Part shown: in pieces, positions 57,618 through 64,000 of the stretch | How the letters are laid out: each line of letters starts with the position of its first letter | Position numbering within the stretch: position 1 is the first letter of the stretch | NCBI GenBank assembly: GCA_010671905.1 | Contig: JAAHII010000001.1 | Location: 1,674,001 to 1,738,000 of the forward strand | Length of the DNA: 64,000 nt | Reading direction: 5' to 3' | DNA from: Leptolyngbya sp. SIOISBB | GTDB taxonomy: Bacteria; Cyanobacteriota; Cyanobacteriia; Phormidesmidales; Phormidesmidaceae | Made by a program: the position numbers and the translations under genes | Notes under the pieces: generated by a model | What the model was told of the DNA's origin: nothing | The model's database searches: none | Seen by the model: the letters and a program-made list of their open reading frames with translations, nothing else

Positions 57618-59609
57618 TCAGTTGTCGCTATTGCCTGAGGTCGACAAAAGTTGCGCAGAGTCTCCTTCAGGCTTATGGGTGTCATCAGCCGTCGCGACCA
57701 TCACCATTGACGGTGTTTCCGACCGAAATACGGGTAGATCAAACCAGAAGGTCGTGCCCACGCCGACTTCACTCACCAAATGCACTTGACTACTGTGCTT
57801 CTCAACGATGTTTTTCACAATCGAAAGACCGAGACCTGTACCTTCTAGGGTGTGAACGCGATTCTCGACTCGGAAAAAGCGATCAAAAATAGCTTCCTGG
57901 TCTTCCGAGGCAATACCAATACCGGTATCACACACTTCAAGCCGAATAAACTCATCGAGGCTGTCAGGATGGTTTTGATGGGGCAGGCAATAGGCCCGAA
58001 TCATCACCTGGCCGCCCGCCTCGGTGAACTTTAGAGAATTGCCAATCAAGTTACCCAACACCTGTAAGAGCAAGTCATAATTGCCCCGCACGGGAGATAA
58101 TTTGGGCTCAATATCGTGATGCAGGCTAACTTTTTTATCGCGGGCGTTGAGCTGATAAGTCCTTAGGGTTTGCTCAATCGGTTGGGCGACCTCAACTTCG
58201 CCAAACTGGTACCGGCGATTTGATTCTAAACGTGACAAGTCAAGAACATCGTTGACTAGACGGGTGAGGCGATCGGTTTCGTGATTCGTCGTTTCTAAAA
58301 ACTCTTGCCGCTCTTCAGAACTTAAGTCATCGCCATACTCATGCAAGGTTTCGATGAACGATTTGATGTTGAAGAGGGGGGTGCGCAACTCGTGGGATAC
58401 GTTACTGATGAATTGACTTTTGGCCTCATTGAGGGCAACTTCGCGCGTCACATCCTGCACGGTAATGGCAATGCCTTTAACGTTTTCTCGCGATTGGTCA
58501 AGTACGGTATTCAGCAGAACTCGGATGGTGCGACTGGTGGGTTCCGTCAACACGATCCGAAACTCCATGCCCCCTGATTCGCCTGCTGTGGCCATGAATA
58601 GAGGCCGCGTCAATTGCACTCTGACGGCATTGGGAAAGTGTTGCAGCACTGTAGTATCCGAGAGATCACGATTTTCCCAACCAAACATTCGGCGGGCCGC
58701 TGGGTTGACTAACACGACATGCATGTTGGTATCCAGCAGGATAGCCCCATCTGCAAAGGTGGAAACCAGGGTTTCGAGTTTGGCTTTCTCGGCAGTAAGT
58801 TCCTCAATATTCTGCTCTTCGTAGCGCTCTAGGCGCTCAGCCATATCGTTAAAGCTATAAATCAGTTCACCCAGTTCGCCACCCAAGGGCAAATCAACGC
58901 GCTGCTTGAAGTTTCCAGCGGCAATATTTTTCACCCCGGTTAACAGTTCTTTAATGGGTTGGGTAATGGTGAGGGCGTTGAAGACTGCCCCCAAAATGAC
59001 CATCGCCCAGATAGAGACAAAGACAGCTACCGTGACATCTCGCGTCAGGTTTGACGAAGCCACAACCGTCGGATTGGGGTTGATGCCGAGGGCCAGCACG
59101 CCCAAATAATTGCCGTCATATTTGATGGGCACAAACACATCGGTCACTTCCCCTGCGGGGGTGGGATGCTGCCTGACAAAGGGCAAATTGGCATTCCGGG
59201 CATAGTTGTCTGGCAACTGCATGCGACGGCGTAACGTCAGTGAATTTTGCACAGAGGCATCTGAGTAAGGAATGCCGAAGTAAACAGCGCCATCGTCGTC
59301 GGCGTAGAGCATGTATCGAACACTCGACGTGCTCTGGTAGAAGCTGTAAGAAAACCGAGCCAGCTCTTCGCGATCGCCCTCATAAACTAGCGGAGCAACG
59401 TTGGCTGACAGGAGTAATCCCAAATCGCGGCTAAATCGAGTGTCGTTGAGACGGGCATCTTGCTGAATGGAATTCACCGCCCAAAACGTTAATCCGCTCA
59501 TCAGCAGAGACACCACTAAAGTGGCACCTGCCAACAGACGAGTCTGTAGCGTAAAATCACGCCACCAACTCATCAAAACATCACGAACTTTTTTGAGCAG
59601 GCTGATCAA
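57618..59609 (-). CDS. nblS: Sensor histidine kinase NblS (Hik33/DspA)
   Basis: 663 residues. Two membrane helices near residues 23-45 and 195-215 flank an extracytoplasmic region; a HAMP domain, a PAS domain (about 280-390, DTNMHVVLVNPAARRMFG) and the H box FISNVSHELRTPLFNIKSFIE follow. The ATP-binding domain has NLIGNSLKFTE, DTGIGI and GTGLGLSIV. NblS is the conserved cyanobacterial stress sensor, signalling through RpaB to control high-light and phycobilisome genes including nblA; nblA lies 1.2 kb away, divergent. Confidence 0.92.
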   Translation of the reverse strand: MISLLKKVRDVLMSWWRDFTLQTRLLAGATLVVSLLMSGLTFWAVNSIQQDARLNDTRFSRDLGLLLSANVAPLVYEGDREELARFSYSFYQSTSSVRYMLYADDDGAVYFGIPYSDASVQNSLTLRRRMQLPDNYARNANLPFVRQHPTPAGEVTDVFVPIKYDGNYLGVLALGINPNPTVVASSNLTRDVTVAVFVSIWAMVILGAVFNALTITQPIKELLTGVKNIAAGNFKQRVDLPLGGELGELIYSFNDMAERLERYEEQNIEELTAEKAKLETLVSTFADGAILLDTNMHVVLVNPAARRMFGWENRDLSDTTVLQHFPNAVRVQLTRPLFMATAGESGGMEFRIVLTEPTSRTIRVLLNTVLDQSRENVKGIAITVQDVTREVALNEAKSQFISNVSHELRTPLFNIKSFIETLHEYGDDLSSEERQEFLETTNHETDRLTRLVNDVLDLSRLESNRRYQFGEVEVAQPIEQTLRTYQLNARDKKVSLHHDIEPKLSPVRGNYDLLLQVLGNLIGNSLKFTEAGGQVMIRAYCLPHQNHPDSLDEFIRLEVCDTGIGIASEDQEAIFDRFFRVENRVHTLEGTGLGLSIVKNIVEKHSSQVHLVSEVGVGTTFWFDLPVFRSETPSMVMVATADDTHKPEGDSAQLLSTSGNSDN

Positions 59610-59759
59610 CGCTATCTCCAGCTAGCAAATTAGTGACAGAATCGAGCCTCAGATCACTCAGGGCTCTGCATTCAACAAATCTCGGATGGCCTTATACTGG
59701 CCCATGATTGTGCATAAAAAGCCGCTTCTATTGTGGCATGCTGACCGAGGTTGGCGAAT

Positions 59760-59774
59760 ATCCTACCGTAGGAT
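59760..59774. promoter_or_regulatory. Short perfect palindrome before ABC-2 permease
   Basis: ATCCTAC and GTAGGAT flank one central base (7-1-7), 21 bases before the permease ATG and about 150 bases before nblS on the other strand. Possible operator; no known regulator matched. Confidence 0.35.
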
Positions 59775-59795
59775 CAGGTGTCGAGGTTACCCTTT

Positions 59796-60575
59796 ATGGT
59801 ATTCAAAATTGGGCAAGAAACGATCGCCATTGCGCAAAGGATTTGGCAGGAACTATTGCGACGACGACGCAGCCTGATCTTTTGGGCCGTGTTTCCCGTA
59901 TTAATGCTGGTAATGAATAGTCTGATTTTGGCCGAACGAGCCCAAATTGAGATCGCCGAGGCTTACCAACAGGCAGCCGCACCAACGTTGGTGGGCGCGG
60001 CCCTCTTTTTTAGTTGCTTAGGGGGCAGTGTGGCCACAGTAGTCTCCGAACGCGAACAACAAACTCTGAAACGGTTATTCCTTTCTCCTCTAAATGGTAT
60101 GGCCTACTTTTTGGGGATTTTTGTTGCCCACTGCGGCATTGGCTTCGCGCAAGCCCTCTTGGTGTGGATGATCGCGATCGCGGTCGGCGCCGAATTCACC
60201 GGTTCTTTTCTGCTAGCCCTGTTGATTATCGTGCTTAGCATTGCCGCATACGTGGGATTGGGGTTTATTTTGGGTACCCAACTCGCCCAGCGTACCGAAG
60301 ATGTCAACGCCTTGGTCGCGGCCTTTGGCGTGCCATTACTATTGCTGGGTGGAGCATTCCTACCCATTCGTCTATTTCCCGATACGCTGTTGTCTCTAGC
60401 GGCGTACAACCCGGTCTACCACATGATTTTGGCCCTGCAGGGAGCCGTCACCAACACTGATGCAGAAGAGGCGATCACGCCACACCTAATCTTCCTTAGC
60501 AGCTTTGCCGGCGTGATGGTTTTGGCCGGGTGGGGAGCTTATCGACGGATGCTGCACTTAGAGCGGCAACTATAA
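59796..60575 (+). CDS. ABC-2 type transporter permease
   Basis: 259 residues from ATG 59796 (GTG 59778 also possible). Six hydrophobic segments (SLIFWAVFPVLMLVMNSLIL, TLVGAALFFSCLGGSVATVV, FLGIFVAHCGIGFAQALLVWMIAI, FLLALLIIVLSIAAYVGLGFI, ALVAAFGVPLLLLGGAFLPI, LIFLSSFAGVMVLAG) and the family-typical LFPDTLLSLAAYNPVYHMI. An ATP-binding partner is not adjacent. The substrate is unknown. It lies between nblS and nblA. Confidence 0.85.
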   Translation: MVFKIGQETIAIAQRIWQELLRRRRSLIFWAVFPVLMLVMNSLILAERAQIEIAEAYQQAAAPTLVGAALFFSCLGGSVATVVSEREQQTLKRLFLSPLNGMAYFLGIFVAHCGIGFAQALLVWMIAIAVGAEFTGSFLLALLIIVLSIAAYVGLGFILGTQLAQRTEDVNALVAAFGVPLLLLGGAFLPIRLFPDTLLSLAAYNPVYHMILALQGAVTNTDAEEAITPHLIFLSSFAGVMVLAGWGAYRRMLHLERQL

Positions 60576-60616
60576 ATACTCAAATTCTTCTTCCAAGAAA
60601 TTTAAGCCTTGAAACG

Positions 60617-60661
60617 GTAGCCTATTTGTCAGTCCACAGCCAAATCGTAGCCTATTTGTCA
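60617..60661 (+). promoter_or_regulatory. Phased direct repeats upstream of nblA
   Basis: GTAGCCTATTTGTCA occurs at 60617-60631 and again at 60647-60661, exactly 30 bases apart (close to three helical turns). An AT-rich element TTTACATTTTGTAA follows at 60669-60682, which partly resembles an HLR1 half site. All lie 120-190 bases upstream of nblA. Candidate binding sites for the NblS/RpaB or a nitrogen regulator. Confidence 0.5.
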
Positions 60662-60802
60662 AATTCTTTTTACATTTTGTAAGATGTTTGCAATCACTTG
60701 CGGATAGTTGAGGCGATCGCGGGTAGAAAAGACACAACTTGCGAGTAAATCTGTCTCAACAGTTCTTTGCAAGCGTTGTTTCTCAAGTTGGATGATTGAA
60801 CG

Positions 60803-60991
60803 ATGAACGAACCGACGCAACTCACTTTGGAGCAAAAGTTTAGTTTGCGCTCCTTTGAAACCCAGGTCGACAAGATGAGTCATGAGCAAGCCCAAGAATT
60901 CTTGGTCAAGCTCTACGAACAAATGATGATGCGTGAAACGATGTACAAGCAGTTCTTGAAGCACGAGTGGGGTCTTGACTCCGCCGCGTAA
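60803..60991 (+). CDS. nblA: Phycobilisome degradation adaptor NblA
   Basis: 62 residues. The segments LTLEQKFSLRSFETQV, MSHEQAQEFLVKLYEQMMMRE and YKQFLKHEWGL are the NblA family pattern: two helices that insert into phycobiliproteins and recruit a Clp protease. It is induced by nutrient starvation. The start is well placed; no strong Shine-Dalgarno is seen. Located 1.2 kb from the divergent nblS, whose product regulates it. Confidence 0.95.
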   Translation: MNEPTQLTLEQKFSLRSFETQVDKMSHEQAQEFLVKLYEQMMMRETMYKQFLKHEWGLDSAA

Positions 60992-61375
60992 AGGACTTGT
61001 TTCAACGTTTGTCGACTGCTTAGAAAGGTTCGGCCTCCTTCTCTCGCTAAGTTCTGCTCAGAATTGAGCCGGGGATGGCGGGGCGTTTACCTTCTTCCTC
61101 ACTAAAAATCTTTAAACTCAAATTTTTATACGGCATGAGTTTCTGTTGGTGGATGTTGCAATCAGTTAGCGCTCTTTAGAGAGACTGTCTTACCAATCCT
61201 GTTCGCTACAGATTGAACTGTGTACTGGGCTGTATCGGGAAATCACCAAATTAATTCGTAACTCCACACACCGCAGTGGCAGGACAAATGTCTAAGGCGT
61301 TATCAACTTCGCATTGATGCTGACGCTCAAATGCATCATGATAGGGACGCTAGCGCTCTGTGGAGTAGCCTTTTG
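60992..61375. other. Intergenic region between nblA and Usp gene
   Basis: 384 bases with no recognisable gene. No clear terminator for nblA found by eye. The Usp gene promoter should lie here. Confidence 0.4.
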
Positions 61376-62254
61376 ATGTTTCAGAAAGCCCTGATTAGCA
61401 CCGATTTAACCGACGGCCTTGATCGTTTGGGATACACCGTTGCCAGCCTAGTGGAGAGCGGTTTTACGCAGATCACCTTTTTTCACAACGTCACTATTGA
61501 AATTGATCGCAGTGTTCCCAGAGTCGATGAAGATGCGGTTGTGGCGGCCCAGGCGCACCTGAGCGAAGTCATCCAAGATGCTCCAGAAGGCGTTGATGTC
61601 AAGGTGATTGTGAGTGGTGGTAAAGCCAGTAACAATATTTTGCAGAAGGTGGAGCTGACGGGCTGCGAAGTGCTCTTTTTAGGCATGCCCACCCGCAACA
61701 TTCTGTCCGAGAAACTCTTTGGCAGCACCACTATGAAATTGGTCGAGCAAACGCCCGTACCGATGATGATTATGCGGCCACAGTTAGTTTCCACGTTTAC
61801 GACGGAGGAATTATCGATCCGCTGTCGCAATTTGTTTCGGTATTTGCTGATTCCTTATGATGGCACTGTCGGTTCTACAGAGTTTCTCAACACCCTCAAA
61901 ACTCGAATTCAGGCATCTCCCCCGCCTGCCGAACATCAATACTGGCTGATCTGGGTCGTTGATGACAACATTCGGCGAGAATTACAGGGAGATCACCCCA
62001 TACGGGATGCCCAGGAGCGCCTGGAGAAGGCTGCAGAGGGGCTAAGGGCACTCAATCTCAAGGTTGAAACTCTTGTCATCGAGGGTGACCCCCTGACAGA
62101 AATCTTACAAGCCGCTGACCGCTACGATATTGGTGCGATCGCCACCTCTTCCCGTGGCATTGGCGGATTATTACGCTGGTCAGTCCCCAGCCTCACTCGT
62201 GAGATTTTGCGCCACAGTTGGCACCCGGTTTTGTATTTTCCTAAGCAAGATTGA
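61376..62254 (+). CDS. Universal stress protein with two Usp domains
   Basis: 292 residues from ATG 61376 (MFQKALIST; GGAG lies ten bases before). The first Usp domain is about 1-140; the second (about 155-292) begins RYLLIPYDGTVGSTEFLN and ends with YDIGAIATSSRGIGGLLRW and a Trp/His-rich tail, a variant of the ATP-binding G2xG9G(S/T) motif. Such tandem UspA proteins bind nucleotide in stress responses; target unknown. Confidence 0.87.
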   Translation: MFQKALISTDLTDGLDRLGYTVASLVESGFTQITFFHNVTIEIDRSVPRVDEDAVVAAQAHLSEVIQDAPEGVDVKVIVSGGKASNNILQKVELTGCEVLFLGMPTRNILSEKLFGSTTMKLVEQTPVPMMIMRPQLVSTFTTEELSIRCRNLFRYLLIPYDGTVGSTEFLNTLKTRIQASPPPAEHQYWLIWVVDDNIRRELQGDHPIRDAQERLEKAAEGLRALNLKVETLVIEGDPLTEILQAADRYDIGAIATSSRGIGGLLRWSVPSLTREILRHSWHPVLYFPKQD

Positions 62255-62320
62255 GCTTATCTCTAGAAGATCACAACCCAAACAGTATTCAACTGGAGTG
62301 CCATAGCCTCAAGAATCCGG

Positions 62321-63440
62321 CTAATCGGTATCGAGATACAGTGACTCTAGATGCTGCAAGACCTTTTCTTTCAAGTTGCGGTTGAGTTCATCACGCAACA
62401 TTTTTTTGCTGAAATTAGCACTGCCGACCGAAGGGTGAGTGCGGGCTGACATGACCCAATTTTGCAGCATCTTTTGCTGTGGGTCGGCAATACTACAAGT
62501 GACTACGTGGGCACATTTCTGAGGCTCCTGGGTGGAAAAATAGAGCACTTTGTATTCCCCATTTTTGCCTAGGTGAAAAGCAATCTCTTGTCCTGAATGA
62601 GTTTTTAAGTCCAGAAAGCAAGGCAGCCATCGCGGCCCGTGTTTGGGATTGTAAAGCACGGTTAGCCAGAGCGCCATCGGATGTGGGGACATGGTGCAAA
62701 TAAACGTGTTGTAACGAGTACTCTGCAGCCGTTTGACGATTTCTTCTGGGGGCATCATGACCCACAAGGTTGACACTGATCCTTTACTACTTTGGAGAAT
62801 ATGCGGAAAAACAATTTCAGCAATCGGCTTATTGGGCGGCCAAGACGTAAAGCGACAAATGTCGCTCTCAGTGGTGGAGAGAGCGTCTGGTGGCACTCCG
62901 GGGGATTTTTCCCGCTCCGGCTTCGGAGCAATTGGGACACGGGATAGGGTCGCCCCAATCCGCTGTCCCATGCGAAATCCTGACCCATAACGCTGTTCGA
63001 GGGGCTCCAGAGCCTTGAGAACGGCAACAATATTTTGCGGCCGTTTGTCCACCTGTTTTTCCAGACAGCTCATCACTAAGTTGTCCAACAGGTTCGGAAT
63101 GTTGGCCTCCGGTGCCGATTGAGTCATTGGGGTTGGCGGCTCTGTATGATGCACTTTGTACCAGCCCCCAAAAGTATGGCTGGTGGCCCGTAAAGGTAGT
63201 TGCCCCGTCAGCATTTGGTACATTAAGATACCTAAGCTGTAGATGTCGGAACGATTATCCAGCTCTTTGCCTTCCATTTGCTCCGGCGAGGCATAGGCCA
63301 ACGTTCCCATAAAAGAACTGGTTTGTTCACTGTCAGCCTGCATCAGCTTAGCGATACCAAAATCAAGGATTTTTGCGAGTTCCCCCAGGGTGGCATCTTG
63401 GGTGACCCAGGGCTGATTCAATGTGATGAGATAAAAATTA
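62321..63440 (-). pseudogene. Serine/threonine protein kinase C-terminal part, interrupted by IS
   Basis: At least 366 codons. It starts within the kinase domain at the activation loop (AKILDFGIAKL, MGTLAYASPEQMEG, SDIYSLGILMYQMLTG), keeps the C-lobe to about residue 150 (CLEKQVDKRPQNIVAVLKAL), and then has an unrelated 210-residue C-terminal region (FICTMSPHPMALW, HLESLYLDTD) of unknown type. The N-lobe, with the Gly-rich loop, catalytic Lys and HRD loop, is missing: sequence upstream changes into an ISAs1-type element near 63430-63445. The intact N-lobe presumably continues beyond the window on the far side of the element. Confidence 0.75.
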
Positions 63441-64000
63441 AGCTGTAAGGCACCCGTATCGTTGATGTTGCGATGAACCTTATAGAAGCCCTACAGACCG
63501 TCCCTGACTATCGTCATGCTCGTGGGAAACGCCATCCGCTGTGGATCATTTTGGTGTTCATTGTGATGGGAAATTTAGCGGGTTATCGAGGGAATCGCCC
63601 CCTAGAGGAGTTTGCGCAACGCTACGGTTCCGAGGTAGCTGACTTATTGCAGATTGACCTTGACGCGGTACCGTCCTTTTCGACCTTCCGGCGAGCCCAT
63701 ATCGGGCTTGACTTTGCCGCGCTCAGCGACGCCTTTGTTCAATGGATGCGCCAGTATCTCACGGTAGACGAGGATGTATATGCCATTGACGGGAAGCGGA
63801 TTCGACAACCCATCACCGACGATGACGGCAAAACGCGCTTTGTCGGACTCGTCAGTGTCTTTGCTCAAGCCCAAGGGATCACCGTCGATTTAGCCGCGCT
63901 GACCCCCACCGACAATAGCGAGTTGAAGGTTGTGCAGTATCTGTTAGAGAAACTCCACTTGAGCGGAGTGGCTTTCAGCCTGGATGCGCTTCACGCGCAA
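63440..64000 (+). mobile_element. ISAs1-family insertion sequence, left part
   Basis: The element begins somewhere around 63430-63445, where the kinase reading frame ends, and runs off the window. The left end appears to lie about 30 bases before the transposase ATG, a short distance typical of compact IS. The terminal inverted repeat and target duplication cannot be confirmed without the right end. Confidence 0.7.
63473..64000 (+). CDS. ISAs1-family transposase, 3' end cut by window
   Basis: 176 codons are visible from ATG 63473. The N-terminal domain starts MNLIEALQTVPDYRHARGKR and the DDE catalytic domain shows the first Asp in YAIDGKRIR and the second in SLDALHAQ. The Glu of the DDE triad would lie beyond the window. 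No in-frame stop is seen, so this copy may be active. Confidence 0.88.
   Translation, partial: MNLIEALQTVPDYRHARGKRHPLWIILVFIVMGNLAGYRGNRPLEEFAQRYGSEVADLLQIDLDAVPSFSTFRRAHIGLDFAALSDAFVQWMRQYLTVDEDVYAIDGKRIRQPITDDDGKTRFVGLVSVFAQAQGITVDLAALTPTDNSELKVVQYLLEKLHLSGVAFSLDALHAQ

Noticed and set aside
60659-60964. 101-codon frame antisense to nblA
   Set aside because: It mirrors the nblA reading frame almost entirely and has no independent start signal.
1-64000. CRISPR array, tRNA or rRNA genes
   Set aside because: No regularly spaced repeats with unique spacers, and no tRNA-like TPsiC sequences with matching acceptor stems, were seen by eye; a tRNA search program would be needed to be sure.

Overview
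The window is chromosomal DNA of a cyanobacterium, most like a Leptolyngbya-type filamentous lineage at genus level (an inference). The evidence is NdhM, NblS, NblA, CofH, a PilB-PilT-PilC set, grpE-dnaK-dnaJ, many HIP1 octamers (GCGATCGC) and several small cyanobacterium-only families. Most of it is core or housekeeping sequence. The right end is accessory: an ISAs1-family transposase interrupts a serine/threonine kinase gene.

Layout. 1-7.6 kb: galE end, a group 2 sigma factor, ilvC, a PerR/Fur repressor divergent from a type II peroxiredoxin, a type III-like glutamine synthetase and ArfB. 7.7-11.1 kb: hemC with a PlsC-like acyltransferase, then a secreted helical-repeat protein. 11.3-16.3 kb: a signalling block on the minus strand with a hypothetical protein, a CHAT-FHA protein and a membrane PP2C phosphatase. 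16.4-18.8 kb: ndhM, cofH and an exported protein. 19.0-22.6 kb: a very large sensor-like protein (phosphate-binding-like domain, seven WD40 repeats, one membrane helix, TPRs). 23-29.3 kb: lipoprotein, rsgA, a TusA-like protein, dnaJ, dnaK, grpE. 30-34.7 kb: pilB, pilT, pilC. 35.2-41 kb: an EF-G paralogue and an NfeD-like/flotillin pair. 41-49.4 kb: ttcA, small conserved genes, ispG, a C-terminal processing protease, a pilin-like protein and an AtzE/AtzG-type amidase pair. 50.3-53.8 kb: a glycine-betaine-type ABC transporter. 54.2-62.3 kb: rlmN, a Cys-rich small protein, a membrane TPR protein, nblS, an ABC-2 permease, nblA and a double Usp protein. 62.3-64 kb: the disrupted kinase and the transposase.

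Six genes (sigma factor, CHAT-FHA, PBP-WD40-TPR, ttcA, ispG, membrane TPR protein) carry seven frame breaks. Each is repaired by removing one base from a homopolymer run. Essential genes are among them, so I read these as probable base-calling errors and annotate the genes full length.

No complete new system is proven. The best leads are the CHAT-FHA/PP2C module, the PBP-WD40-TPR sensor, the nblS-permease-nblA cluster with 30-bp-phased direct repeats before nblA, and a family of 61-95 bp dispersed repeats with CTAGGGGCTG-type ends. I found no rRNA, tRNA or CRISPR array by eye.
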